Source: Thermoactinospora rubra
GTDB taxonomy: Bacteria > Actinomycetota > Actinomycetes > Streptosporangiales > Streptosporangiaceae
Reading direction: 5' to 3'
Assembly (NCBI RefSeq): GCF_002093975.1
Contig: NZ_KZ084324.1
Coordinates: 67,606 to 131,605 of the forward strand
Length of the DNA stretch: 64,000 nucleotides
Part shown: positions 1 through 8,370 of the stretch, piece by piece
Position numbering within the stretch: the stretch's first letter is position 1
How the letters are laid out: every line of letters begins with the position of its first letter
Made by a program: the position numbers and the translations under genes
The notes under the pieces: model-generated
Databases searched by the model: none
What the model was told of the DNA's origin: nothing
The model's input: the letters and a program-made list of their open reading frames with translations, nothing else

Positions 1-1315
1 CCGGCCCCGGCGTGTCGACCCCGGGATGGCCGGGTGCGGAGCCCGTGCCGAAGGTGTCGCGCAACTGCATCTCCTGCTCGATCACCCCGGCCAGCCGCCG
101 CACGCCCTCCCGGATGCGCTCCGGCTCCGGGTAGCAGTACGACAGCCGCATGTGCCGCGCCCCGCCCCCGTCGGCGTAGAAGCCCGTCCCGGGGACGAAG
201 GCGACCCGTTCGGCGACGGCGCGCGGCAGGATCGCCTTGGAGTCGAGCCCTTCGGGGAGCGTCGCCCAGACGAAGAAGCCGCCGCCGGGCCGCGTCCACG
301 TGACGCCCGGCGGCATGAGCGCCTCGAGCGACCCCAGCAGGGCGTCGCGGCGCTCACGGTAAAGCTCCCGGAATGCCTTGATCTGCTCTTTCCACGGCTG
401 CGTGGCCAGATACTGGCCCACCGCCAGCTGCGTGAACGACGAGTGGGACAGCACGGCCGACTCCATGGCCAGGACGAGCTTGTCGCGCACGGCGTGCGGC
501 GCGAGGGCCCAGCCGACGCGGAAGCCCGGAGCCAGCGTCTTGGAGAACGACCCGAGATACACGACCCCGTCCGGGTTGTCCGCGCGCAGCGCGCGCATGG
601 GCTCCCCGTCGAAGCCGAGCAGGCCGTACGGATTGTCCTCGACGATGAGGATCCCCGCACGGTGGCAGATGTCGAGAACCTGCTGACGCCGCGCGGTGTT
701 GAGCGTGACGCCGGCAGGGTTCTGGAAGGTCGGAATGGTGTAGAGGAACTTGATCCGGCTCCCCGCGGTCTGCAGGGCGTAGACGGTCTGCGCCAGGGAC
801 TCCGGGATGATCCCCTGATCGTCCATGGCGATATGCACCACTCGCGCCTGATACGCGGCGAACGTCCCGAGAGCCCCGACGTAGGAGGGCCCTTCGGCGA
901 GGATCACGTCGCCGGGATCGATGAAGATCCGCGTGATCAGGTCGAGCGCCTGCTGCGAGCCGACGGTGACGACGACGTCGTCCGGCCCCGCCTCGATCCC
1001 CTCGAGTGCCATGACCTCGCAGATCTGCTCGCGCAGATGCGGGTCGCCCTGGCCCGAGCCGTACTGCAGCGCGACCGGGCCGCGTTTGGTGACCAGGTCC
1101 GCGACCAGCTCACCGACCATGTCGAGGGGGAGGGCCGTGACGTACGGCATGCCGCCGGCGAGCGAGACCACCTCGGGCCTCGACGCGACGGCGAAGAGAG
1201 CTCGGATCTCGGAGGCGACCATCCCGGTAGCTCGTGCCGCGTAGCGATCCACGAAGGCGTCGATACGCGACCCATGGGTCACGGGCGTCCGACCGTGATC
1301 CGTTTCCTCTGTCAC
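1..1315 (-). CDS. PLP-dependent class I/II aminotransferase, C-terminus cut by window edge
   Basis: Fold-type I PLP aminotransferase of the LysN / 2-aminoadipate aminotransferase type, which transfers amino groups between an amino acid and a 2-oxo acid in the cytoplasm. The frame reads without a stop from the left edge to the GTG at 1315. That GTG has a strong AAGGAGGTGG ribosome site upstream. Seen: an N-terminal segment SLAGGMPYVTALP, the motif YGSGQGDPHLREQI, the aspartate/tyrosine region DNPYGLLGFDG, and the PLP-lysine motif GSFSKTLAPGFRVGW with the Schiff-base Lys near residue 259. The reading ends around residue 438, so only the extreme C-terminus is missing. It is divergent from the GNAT gene at 1474. 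The substrate cannot be told from sequence. Confidence 0.9.
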   Translation of the reverse strand, partial: MTEETDHGRTPVTHGSRIDAFVDRYAARATGMVASEIRALFAVASRPEVVSLAGGMPYVTALPLDMVGELVADLVTKRGPVALQYGSGQGDPHLREQICEVMALEGIEAGPDDVVVTVGSQQALDLITRIFIDPGDVILAEGPSYVGALGTFAAYQARVVHIAMDDQGIIPESLAQTVYALQTAGSRIKFLYTIPTFQNPAGVTLNTARRQQVLDICHRAGILIVEDNPYGLLGFDGEPMRALRADNPDGVVYLGSFSKTLAPGFRVGWALAPHAVRDKLVLAMESAVLSHSSFTQLAVGQYLATQPWKEQIKAFRELYRERRDALLGSLEALMPPGVTWTRPGGGFFVWATLPEGLDSKAILPRAVAERVAFVPGTGFYADGGGARHMRLSYCYPEPERIREGVRRLAGVIEQEMQLRDTFGTGSAPGHPGVDTPGP

Positions 1316-1473
1316 GGTCCACCTCCTTGGGTGTGGAAAACACATCCGAGAGTCCAGGGTACGGCAGGCGTCCGACCCGCCATCCCGCTGCCTCCGCCAT
1401 TGCTGGGCTACGATGCCAGCTGGGGAGGCGGTATTCGCGCGATTTTCCGCCACGTCAACGATTGGGGCAGTAG

Positions 1474-2091
1474 TTGTCGCGTCGGCTGGCCAACGTCACA
1501 TTGGACAATCTCGGCGACCTGCCACGTCGGTGCAGGCAGTGCGTCTTCTGGGAGCTCGACCCCGTCAGCGGCGAGCGCGCCGTGAAGGACGGCGATCCGG
1601 CGCTGGAGAAGGAGGCGTGGATCTCTGCGACGCTGCTGGAGTGGGGGAGCTGCGGGAAAATCGCGTATGTGGACGGGGTTCCGGCCGGTTTCGTGCTGTA
1701 TGCCCCGCCCCTCTACAGCCCCAGGTCGGTCGCCTTCCCGACCTCGCCCGTCAGCGCGGACGCGGTGCTGCTGATGACGGCGCACATCGTCCCGGAGTTC
1801 GCCGGGGGCGGGCTCGGCCGGATGCTGGTGCAGGGGGTGGCCAAGGATCTGACCCGGCGCGGGGTCAAGGCGATCGAGGCCTTCGGCGATCTGAAGTGGG
1901 AGTCGCCGAGCTGCGTGGTGCCGGCGGAGTACCTGCTGTCGGTGGGGTTCAAGACGATCCGGCCGCACCTGCGGTACCCGCGGTTGCGGCTGGAGCTGAA
2001 GTCGGCCGTCTCGTGGCGTGAGGACGTCGAGGTGGCGCTGGAGAGGCTGCTGGGGTCCATGACGCCGGAGCGCGCCCTCCGGCCCGTCTGA
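1474..2091 (+). CDS. GNAT family N-acetyltransferase
   Basis: 205-residue protein with a GNAT acyl-CoA-binding core: AHIVPEFAGGGLGRMLVQGV, about residues 90-110, gives the Q/R-x-x-G-x-G/A loop. The N-terminus has a Cys-containing stretch, RRCRQCVFWELDP. The TTG at 1474 is used because homology-like sequence (NVTLDNLGDLPRRC) begins right there and no better in-frame start exists. The gene occupies the position where Streptomyces carries a GNAT gene between the parAB region and trxA, which supports orthology. It is convergent with trxA and shares a terminator with it. The acyl acceptor is unknown. Confidence 0.8.
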   Translation: MSRRLANVTLDNLGDLPRRCRQCVFWELDPVSGERAVKDGDPALEKEAWISATLLEWGSCGKIAYVDGVPAGFVLYAPPLYSPRSVAFPTSPVSADAVLLMTAHIVPEFAGGGLGRMLVQGVAKDLTRRGVKAIEAFGDLKWESPSCVVPAEYLLSVGFKTIRPHLRYPRLRLELKSAVSWREDVEVALERLLGSMTPERALRPV

Positions 2092-2168
2092 GGGCTTTCT
2101 GGCGGCTCCTGGCGGGCTCCTGGGTCCGGTGGGCCGGTTGGTGGCGATGTGACGTCGCCCGGCACACA

Positions 2169-2220
2169 AAGCCCGCACACGAAGCCCGCGCCCCAAGCCC
2201 GCGCCCCAAGCCCGGCCCAC
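2169..2220. repeat. 13-bp tandem repeat, four copies
   Basis: Four head-to-tail copies of a 13-base unit, AAGCCCGCGCCCC, at 2169-2181, 2182-2194, 2195-2207 and 2208-2220. The two middle copies are identical and the outer two diverge at their 3' ends. It lies in the non-coding gap between the GNAT gene and the trxA terminator. Confidence 0.85.
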
Positions 2221-2228
2221 ACCGAAAC

Positions 2229-2257
2229 GGCCCTCCACCCCGAAAGGGCGAAGGGCC
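2229..2257. terminator. Hairpin between convergent GNAT and trxA genes
   Basis: Inverted repeat GGCCCT...AGGGCC with an inner CCC/GGG pair around a GAAA loop, just beyond the trxA stop and beyond the GNAT stop. It has no long T-run, as is usual in high-GC actinomycetes. It could serve both converging transcripts. Confidence 0.6.
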
Positions 2258-2280
2258 GCCGGCGACGCGCCGCAAGGCGC

Positions 2281-2595
2281 CTAGATGATCCCCTCCAGCT
2301 CACGCAGCAGCATGGCCTTGGGCTTGGCGCCGATGATCTGCTTGACCACCTCGCCGTCCTTGTACACGTTCATCGTCGGGATCTGCAGCACACCGTAGTT
2401 GCGCGGGACCTCGGGGTTCTCGTCGACGTTGAGCTTGACGATCTCCAGCTTGTCGCCGTGCTCCCTGGCGATCTCCTCGAGGATGGGCGCGACCTGGCGG
2501 CACGGGCCGCACCACTCGGCCCAGAAGTCGACGAGCACGGGCTTGTCGCTCTTGAGGACTTCGGCTTCGAAGGTGGCGTCGGTTACTGCCTTCAC
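2281..2595 (-). CDS. trxA: Thioredoxin TrxA
   Basis: 104-residue classical thioredoxin that reduces protein disulfides in the cytoplasm and is itself recycled by the TrxB encoded upstream. Seen: the active site [10 protein letters not shown] near residues 26-35 and the conserved cis-Pro segment [13 protein letters not shown]. The GTG at 2595 is chosen because AGGAGCGCACC immediately precedes it and the typical N-terminus [13 protein letters not shown] follows. A longer in-frame reading upstream runs out of frame through trxB and is not coding. It is cotranscribed with trxB, about 40 nt upstream. Confidence 0.97.
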   Translation of the reverse strand: MKAVTDATFEAEVLKSDKPVLVDFWAEWCGPCRQVAPILEEIAREHGDKLEIVKLNVDENPEVPRNYGVLQIPTMNVYKDGEVVKQIIGAKPKAMLLRELEGII

Positions 2596-2635
2596 GGTGC
2601 GCTCCTCATCTCTCTCATCCGTCGTTTCCGGAGAG

Positions 2636-3568
2636 TCATCTGTCGTTCTCGGCGAGCCAGCGTTCGGCGTCCAGCGCGGCCGAGCATCCGGTGCCGGCCG
2701 CGGTGACGGCCTGGCGGTAGATGTGGTCGACGACGTCTCCCGCGGCGAAGACGCCCTCGATGTTGGTCCTCGTGGTCGGCGAGGCGACCTTGATGTATCC
2801 CTCGTCGTCGAGCTCGACCTGGCCCTTGACGAGCTCGGTGCGCGGGTCGTGGCCGATGGCGATGAACAGCCCGTCGGCGGCCAGCTCGCTCTCCTCGCCG
2901 GTCTTGCGGTTGCGCAGCCGTACGCCGCTGACCTTGTCCTCGCCCAGGACCTCGACGACCTCGGTGTCCCAGACGAAGCGGATCTTCTCGTTGGCGAAGG
3001 CACGCTCCTGCATGATCTTGCTGGCGCGCAGCTGGTCGCGGCGGTGGACGACGGTCACCATGCGCCCGAAGCGGGTCAGGAAAAGCGCCTCCTCCATCGC
3101 GGTGTCGCCGCCGCCGACGACCACGATGTCCTTGTTGCGGAAGAAGAAGCCGTCGCAGGTGGCGCACCAGGAGACGCCGTGCCCGGACAGCCGCTTCTCG
3201 TTGGGCACGCCCAGCTCGCGGTAGCCGGAGCCCATGGCGAGGATGACCGCCTTGGCGTGGTAGGTCTCGGAGGCCGTCTTGACGACCTTGGGATCGGCGT
3301 GCAGGTCGACCTCGACGACGTCGTCCGCGACGAGCTCGGCGCCGAACCGCTCGGCCTGCTTGCGCAGGTTGTCCATGAGGTCGGGGCCCATGATGCCGTC
3401 GGGGAAGCCGGGGAAGTTCTCCACGTCCGTGGTGTTCATCAGCGCGCCGCCCGCGGTCACCGATCCCTCGAAGACCAGCGGCTTGAGCTCGGCGCGTGCC
3501 GAGTAGATCGCCGCGGTGTAGCCGGCCGGGCCCGATCCGATGATGATCACGTTGCGGACGTCGCTCAT
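2636..3568 (-). CDS. trxB: Thioredoxin-disulfide reductase TrxB
   Basis: 310-residue FAD/NADPH flavoprotein that reduces thioredoxin. Seen: the N-terminal FAD fold [19 protein letters not shown], the redox-active dithiol [10 protein letters not shown] near residues 134-143, the NADPH-binding [15 protein letters not shown], and the C-terminal FAD motif [12 protein letters not shown]. Length and order match bacterial low-Mr TrxB. It is the first gene of the trxB-trxA operon and lies behind a SigR-type promoter, so induction by thiol-oxidative stress is expected from knowledge of actinomycetes. Confidence 0.97.
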   Translation of the reverse strand: MSDVRNVIIIGSGPAGYTAAIYSARAELKPLVFEGSVTAGGALMNTTDVENFPGFPDGIMGPDLMDNLRKQAERFGAELVADDVVEVDLHADPKVVKTASETYHAKAVILAMGSGYRELGVPNEKRLSGHGVSWCATCDGFFFRNKDIVVVGGGDTAMEEALFLTRFGRMVTVVHRRDQLRASKIMQERAFANEKIRFVWDTEVVEVLGEDKVSGVRLRNRKTGEESELAADGLFIAIGHDPRTELVKGQVELDDEGYIKVASPTTRTNIEGVFAAGDVVDHIYRQAVTAAGTGCSAALDAERWLAENDR

Positions 3569-3595
3569 GTCAATCCCCTCTTAGCCAGTGGCATC

Positions 3596-3621
3596 AACAG
3601 ATCCTAGGCGTCGCCCATTCC
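3596..3621 (-). promoter_or_regulatory. SigR-type promoter of trxB-trxA
   Basis: On the minus strand GGAAT (3621-3617) is followed after exactly 18 bases by GTT (3598-3596), with the trxB start 28 bases further on. GGAAT-N18-GTT is the consensus described for the disulfide-stress sigma factor SigR of Streptomyces and for actinobacterial SigH. That same regulon includes trxBA. Confidence 0.8.
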
Positions 3622-3682
3622 CTGCCCCGACCGGAGGCGTGAATGTCCAGGTCGAGCCCTGCCTGAAAACGGGCCCTGAGCG

Positions 3683-3716
3683 AAAAAGGCCCGGCCCCGG
3701 AAGACCGGGACCGGGC
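3683..3716 (-). terminator. Intrinsic terminator of the sigM operon
   Basis: On the minus strand a GC-rich stem (arms GCCCGGCCCCGG at 3689-3700 and CCGGGACCGGGC at 3705-3716, AAGA/TCTT loop) is followed by TTTTT. It lies 19 bases beyond the anti-sigma stop and separates the sigM operon from trxBA. Confidence 0.8.
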
Positions 3717-3734
3717 TCCGACGAGCGGCGCGGC

Positions 3735-4523
3735 TCACCAGCGGCCGACGGCCGCCTTCCGCAGCGGCTTGCAGTGGAACGGCTCGACGATGTCGATCCT
3801 GATCTGCTTGGCGGCCTCGTTCCGCCACGACGCCATGATGAGCGCCTCACTGCCGTTGTAGAGCGCCTGGTGCACCGCGAACGGCTTGAGCTTGCTCCTG
3901 TTCTCGACCGCGTCCACGCACTTGGAGACCTGGTTCTCGGTCTCGGCGACCGGCTGGGTGATCTTCGCGGGTCCGAGGTACTCGTTCAGCGGCTCCTTCA
4001 GGTCGCCGTCGCTGAAGTTGTGGTCGCTCTCGGTCAGGTCGTAGGCGCGGGCGGCCTGCGACTGGGCCGACGCCGAGGCGCTCGGCGAGGCGGCCACGAC
4101 GGTGGCGCTGTTGTTGAGCGTGGACAGCGTGACGCCGCCCATCACCGCCGCCGCTGCCGCTGCGGCAGCGGCGGGCATCGCCCACCTGCGTGCCGTACGG
4201 CGGCGCCGCGTCCGCGCGGGAACGACGGTCCCGTCGTCAGCGACCACTCCGAGCCGCGCGGGCGGTTCCGGCGACGACATCACCGCCACCCCGGCGCGCT
4301 CGGCTTCGAGGGCCTTGTCGATGCGCAGCGCGACACCCATCGGCATGGCCGGAGTGGGAATCGCCGCGAGCACCTCACGAACCGCTGCCAGATCGGCCAG
4401 GCGCTCCCCGCATGGGTCGCAGACCGCGAGATGCTCTCGCACCTGGCGAGCCGTGTCAGCGTCCAGGAGGCCTTCCGCCAGCTCGGCGAGGACCTCCAGA
4501 TCGTAGTGCGTATCACCCGTCAC
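3735..4523 (-). CDS. Zinc-binding anti-sigma factor partner of SigM, single-pass membrane protein
   Basis: 262 residues. The N-terminal anti-sigma domain carries the HX3CX2C zinc motif (H31, C35, C38 in REHLAVCDPCGER). One hydrophobic segment of about residues 112-130 (a long alanine run, then VMGGVTLSTL) anchors a 130-residue extracytoplasmic domain with no recognised motif. It overlaps the 3' end of the ECF sigma gene by 11 bases, the typical arrangement of a sigma/anti-sigma pair. By position it is the counterpart of M. tuberculosis Rv3912. Expected role (family knowledge): sequester SigM until an envelope signal releases it. Confidence 0.9.
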   Translation of the reverse strand: MTGDTHYDLEVLAELAEGLLDADTARQVREHLAVCDPCGERLADLAAVREVLAAIPTPAMPMGVALRIDKALEAERAGVAVMSSPEPPARLGVVADDGTVVPARTRRRRTARRWAMPAAAAAAAAAVMGGVTLSTLNNSATVVAASPSASASAQSQAARAYDLTESDHNFSDGDLKEPLNEYLGPAKITQPVAETENQVSKCVDAVENRSKLKPFAVHQALYNGSEALIMASWRNEAAKQIRIDIVEPFHCKPLRKAAVGRW

Positions 4524-5136
4524 GAAGTTCTGCTCCCTTCGCGGATGAGACGCGACTCAGGTCGGATCGGTTCCGCAGATGCGCAAGAATTGGGGCGAGT
4601 TTCGCGCGCCCCCTGGCGCAGCGGCTCTTCACCGTCCCGCTGGGGACGTCAAGCACCTGAGCTGCGTCTTCGACGGAGTAGCCCATCATGTCGACGAGGA
4701 CGAGCGCGGCCCGCTGGTCAGGGGGAAGGAGTTTGAGGGCGGCCGAAACCTCCAGGGAGACCTCGCGTTCGCCGGTCTGGTCGGGCAGCGGGGTGTCGCG
4801 CTCCGCCGCCTCGATCAGCTCGTCGTCGGCCACCGGCCGCACCGACTTGCGGCGCATGCGGTCGAGGCAGGCGTTGACCACGATCCTGTGGAGCCAGGTG
4901 GTGACGGCCGCCTCGCCGCGGAAGCTGCCCGCCTTGCGGTAGGCCGACACGAAGGCGTCCTGGACGGCGTCCGCCGCCTCGTCAGGGTCCCCCAGCGTCC
5001 GCAGCGCGACGGCCCACATGCGGTCCCGGTGCCGCCTGACGATCTCACTGAAGGCGTGTGCATCCCCGTTGATGTGCGCCATGAGCAGCTCGGCGTCGCT
5101 CACCGGCTGCGAGGGTGTCTCGGGTGGGGAATTCAC
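4513..5136 (-). CDS. sigM: ECF RNA polymerase sigma factor SigM
   Basis: 207-residue ECF sigma-70 factor. Region 2 is seen as FSEIVRRHRDRMWAVALRTL and DEAADAVQDAFVSAYRKAG, followed by FRGEAAVTTWLHRIVVNACL. Region 4 is LLPPDQRAALVLVDMMGYS with the helix-turn-helix VEDAAQVLDVPSGTVKSRCA. The order pseudokinase / sigM / anti-sigma / trxB / trxA is conserved from Mycobacterium to Streptomyces, which supports the name. The gene begins 14 bases after the pseudokinase gene, so it is probably cotranscribed with the murJ cluster as well as having its own regulation. Confidence 0.93.
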   Translation of the reverse strand: MNSPPETPSQPVSDAELLMAHINGDAHAFSEIVRRHRDRMWAVALRTLGDPDEAADAVQDAFVSAYRKAGSFRGEAAVTTWLHRIVVNACLDRMRRKSVRPVADDELIEAAERDTPLPDQTGEREVSLEVSAALKLLPPDQRAALVLVDMMGYSVEDAAQVLDVPSGTVKSRCARGRAKLAPILAHLRNRSDLSRVSSAKGAELRDG

Positions 5137-5150
5137 AAGGGGTTTCCTGA

Positions 5151-6641
5151 TTATGCCGTTCCTGGAGAGTGCACCACTACGTCATAGATGGTGCCACGAA
5201 ACCTGCCCTCTTCCGCTGGAAGTCTCGTAAACCAGATCAAAACGTACTGACCGCTTGCGGGTTCACCGGGCTTCAGCGTCACCTTCCCCGACACGTTCTC
5301 CCCGGTCGCCACCGTCTTGAGCGCCTTCAGGTCGGGGGAGTCGCCGACCTTCAGCTCGACGGTCGAGCCGGGGCTGTCGCTCAGCGTGGCGCTCACCTGG
5401 CCGACCTGGACCTGCTTGCCCATGTCCAGCAGCAGCCCGACGCCCTCCTTCAGGCGGCCCAGCTCGGCGCTGTTGTAGTAGGTGGTCTTCCAGAACGTGC
5501 CCGGCTTGCCGTCGATGGCCAGCGGCGCCATCTCGGGGTGCTCGGAGTGGTCGTCGCCGAGGGGGTCGAACCCGTCGGCCTTGACCGGCTTGAGCACCTG
5601 CGCGGGCTGCGCCGGCCGGGCGGAGCTCTCCGACGGCGTGGGCTGCTGCGCGGAGGATCCGGCGGGGTTGCCCAGGCTGCGGCCGATCGTCCACGCGCCG
5701 AAGCCGACCGCAGCGATCACCAGCAGCACGACGACCGTCATCAGCGCGCGGCTGGCCATGCTCGGCCGGGGGCGCGGCGCCGGGGGCGGCGTCAGCCGTA
5801 CGGGAGTGTCCTCCTTGAGCCCCTCGGAGCGGGACACGGCGGGCGGCGGCTCGGCGTAGGAGGACGGGATCGGCATGGGCCTGGGCACCCGGCTGAGCGC
5901 CTCGGCCACCTCGGCCGGGCTGGTCAGCGCGGCCTGCCCCCTGCGGGACTCCGGCAGGGCGGCGCGGCAGGTGATCGTGTCGAGGTAGCCGGGCACGCCC
6001 GCGGTGACCTGGCGCGGGGTGCAGAAGTGCCCGTCCGTCATGGGGGCGGCGGGCAGCCCGCCCTCCTCCTCGTCGCCCGGCCAGTGCCCGGTCAGCCCGG
6101 CGTACAGCAGGCGGCCCAGCCCCTCGGCGTCGTCGCGCGCCGGGTCGTCGGTGGTCAGCCCGGCCAGCGCGGCGTCGACCGCCACGCCCAGCACCTTGAC
6201 CGTGTTGCCGGTCGTCCAGATCAGGTGGCTCGGCCGCAGGCACAGGTGGTGCAGGCCCCGCTCGTGGGCGTGGGCCAGCGCCTCGGCGGCCTCGGCCACC
6301 AGTCCGGCCGCGCGCTCGGGGTCGAGCGGCCCGCCGGCCAGCAGGTCGGCCAGCGACTCGCCGGAGACCCACTCGCTGACGACGTAGGACAGCCGGTCCT
6401 CCTCGGCGGCGTCGAACACCTGGGTCAGGCGCGGGTCGGTGAGCCGGGCGGCGGCCCGTGCGGCCCTCACGACCTCCTCGGCGCGCTCGAAGCCGGGCGT
6501 GAAGGTGAGGACGGCGACCGGGCGCGCGAGGACCTCGTCGATGGCCTTCCACAGGGTCGCGCCCTCGGACTCGGTGACGCGGTCTTCCAGGCGGAAGCGC
6601 TCGGCCAGCCTGGTGCCCGGCTGGACCGCTGTTCCGCTCAT
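5151..6641 (-). CDS. Membrane-anchored pseudokinase with C-terminal discoidin-like domain (MviN partner)
   Basis: 496 residues from the ATG at 6641, preceded by AGGTGGTGA. The N-terminal Ser/Thr-kinase-like domain (about residues 1-250) lacks key catalytic residues. The catalytic loop reads LHHLCLRPSHLIW instead of HRDLKPxN, and the DFG position reads KVLGVAVD. A Pro-rich linker is followed by one membrane span (RALMTVVVLLVIAAVGFGAW) and an extracytoplasmic beta-rich domain with FWKTTYYNSAELG and LLLDMGKQVQVGQV, like the C-terminal domain fused to MurJ in M. tuberculosis MviN. Here it is a separate gene next to murJ. Inferred role: regulating flippase activity through binding to a partner rather than by phosphorylation. 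Confidence 0.85.
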   Translation of the reverse strand: MSGTAVQPGTRLAERFRLEDRVTESEGATLWKAIDEVLARPVAVLTFTPGFERAEEVVRAARAAARLTDPRLTQVFDAAEEDRLSYVVSEWVSGESLADLLAGGPLDPERAAGLVAEAAEALAHAHERGLHHLCLRPSHLIWTTGNTVKVLGVAVDAALAGLTTDDPARDDAEGLGRLLYAGLTGHWPGDEEEGGLPAAPMTDGHFCTPRQVTAGVPGYLDTITCRAALPESRRGQAALTSPAEVAEALSRVPRPMPIPSSYAEPPPAVSRSEGLKEDTPVRLTPPPAPRPRPSMASRALMTVVVLLVIAAVGFGAWTIGRSLGNPAGSSAQQPTPSESSARPAQPAQVLKPVKADGFDPLGDDHSEHPEMAPLAIDGKPGTFWKTTYYNSAELGRLKEGVGLLLDMGKQVQVGQVSATLSDSPGSTVELKVGDSPDLKALKTVATGENVSGKVTLKPGEPASGQYVLIWFTRLPAEEGRFRGTIYDVVVHSPGTA

Positions 6642-6759
6642 GACGTCACCACCTGCGTGCAGGAGGGACGGGCCGGACGATTCCGGCCACACCCCTCCTG
6701 CTTTCGTTCCTGCTTACGTTCGCGCGTGCCGGCACCATGGTAGTGCCGCATGAGATCCT

Positions 6760-8370
6760 TCACCGGCCTACCCGTCCAGCCACCATTCCAACGATCGAGG
6801 TCACCTCGGGGATGCGCATTTTGTGGGCGACGGCGAGATACAGGAGCATGCCCAGCCCGCCACCCACCGCCAGGATGATGAGCGAGGTGACGAAGTCGAG
6901 CGCGCCGAACAGCCGCCCGACGCCCCAGACCGTCGCCAGGGCCAGCCCCGCCATGGGCAGCGCGGCAATGTACATCCTCGTAACGGAGCCGCCCACCGAC
7001 CAGCCGCCGAGGCCGTGGACGCGGCGGGAGGCCAGCATCCAGGCGACGACGGCGCCGAGCGTGTAGGCCACGGCGTAGGCGAAGGCGAGACCCATCACAA
7101 CGTACTCGGCCGGGAGCAGTGCGTAGAACAGGATCATCAACGCCGCGCTCGCCGCCGTGGTGCCCGCGCCGACGAAGACCGGGGTGCGGGTGTCGCCGAA
7201 GCTGTAGAAGACCCGCAGGAGCAGCTGGAAGATCGAGAACGGCATGAGCGCCAGGCCGTACACCTGCAGCACGTTGCCGATGTAGATCGCGTGCTCGACC
7301 GGGGTGGCGCCGTGGGCGTAGATCGGCACGGTGATCGCCGGGCCGAGCACCATGAGCAGCAGCGAGGCCGGCACCATCACGCAGGAGACCAGCCTGACGC
7401 CCGAGCCGAACTCCGTGCGCACCTCCTCCAGCCTGCCCTCGGCGACCGCCCGGCTCATCCTCGGCAGCATCGCCGTGATCACCGAGACCCCGACGATGCC
7501 GTAGGGCAGCTGGAAGAGCTGGAAGGCGAACGTGTAGGGGGTGATGCCGTGGCCCGCCACGACGTCGCCCGCGCTGCTGGCCAGGTTGGTGATGAGCACG
7601 AAGCCCAGCTGGGTGATCACCACGTAGCCGATGGTCCACGCGCCCGCCCTGGTCATCTCGCCGAGCCTGGCGTTGCGCACGTCGAAGCGGGGCCGGAAGG
7701 AGAAGCCGGCCCGCTTCAGCGCGACGATCAGCACGCACGCCTGCGCCACGATGCCCGCGGTGGTGCCGAGGCCGAGCAGGGCCAGCTCCGAGTCGCTGAT
7801 GTTGCTGATGTCGCGGATGTCCTTCGGCCCGGTGACGACCAGGTACAGGAAGACGCCGATGACCACCACGTTGTTGAGCACCGGCGCCCACATCGGGGCG
7901 GCGAACCTGTCGCGGGTGTTGAGGATCGCCCCCGCGACCGCGCCTACGCCGAAGAAGGCCAGCTGCGGCAGGATGAACCGGGCCAGCACGACCGCGGTCT
8001 CGAACTCCGGCGAGCCGTGCGCCCAGTCGGTGTAGAGGTCGATGAGCAGCGGCGCGGCCAGCACCGAAAGCGCCGCCACCGCGATGAGGACGACCGTCGC
8101 CAGCGTCAGCAGCCGCTGCTCGTAGGCGCGGCCGCCGTCGGGGTCGTGCTGCTGGGCCTTGACGATCATCGGGACGATCACGCTGCTGAGCACGCCGAGC
8201 AGCAGCAGGTCGAGGATGGCGTAGGGGATGGCGTAGGCGGCGTTGTAGGCGTCGCCGAGCGCGGCCGTTCCGATCGCCGCCGCGAGCACCATCGTGCGCA
8301 CGAAGCCGGTGACGCGGGAGACCATGGTACCGGCGGCCATGATCGCGCTCGCCCTCATCAGCCTGCTCAT
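6760..8370 (-). CDS. murJ: Lipid II flippase MurJ (MviN)
   Basis: 536-residue polytopic MOP-superfamily protein that flips lipid II across the cytoplasmic membrane for peptidoglycan synthesis. Seen: the N-terminal ASAIMAAGTMVSRVTGFVRT, followed by about 14 hydrophobic spans and the family signature AFFGVGAVAGAILNTRDRFAAP. The ATG at 8370 overlaps the stop of the upstream DUF6049 gene as ATGA, showing translational coupling. It lacks the cytoplasmic pseudokinase extension of mycobacterial MviN, which here is the next gene downstream. Confidence 0.95.
   Translation of the reverse strand: MSRLMRASAIMAAGTMVSRVTGFVRTMVLAAAIGTAALGDAYNAAYAIPYAILDLLLLGVLSSVIVPMIVKAQQHDPDGGRAYEQRLLTLATVVLIAVAALSVLAAPLLIDLYTDWAHGSPEFETAVVLARFILPQLAFFGVGAVAGAILNTRDRFAAPMWAPVLNNVVVIGVFLYLVVTGPKDIRDISNISDSELALLGLGTTAGIVAQACVLIVALKRAGFSFRPRFDVRNARLGEMTRAGAWTIGYVVITQLGFVLITNLASSAGDVVAGHGITPYTFAFQLFQLPYGIVGVSVITAMLPRMSRAVAEGRLEEVRTEFGSGVRLVSCVMVPASLLLMVLGPAITVPIYAHGATPVEHAIYIGNVLQVYGLALMPFSIFQLLLRVFYSFGDTRTPVFVGAGTTAASAALMILFYALLPAEYVVMGLAFAYAVAYTLGAVVAWMLASRRVHGLGGWSVGGSVTRMYIAALPMAGLALATVWGVGRLFGALDFVTSLIILAVGGGLGMLLYLAVAHKMRIPEVTSIVGMVAGRVGR

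Noticed and set aside
26..1585. 519-residue plus-strand open frame across the aminotransferase
   Set aside because: It is the complement of a PLP aminotransferase that is open on the minus strand through the window edge with clear motifs.
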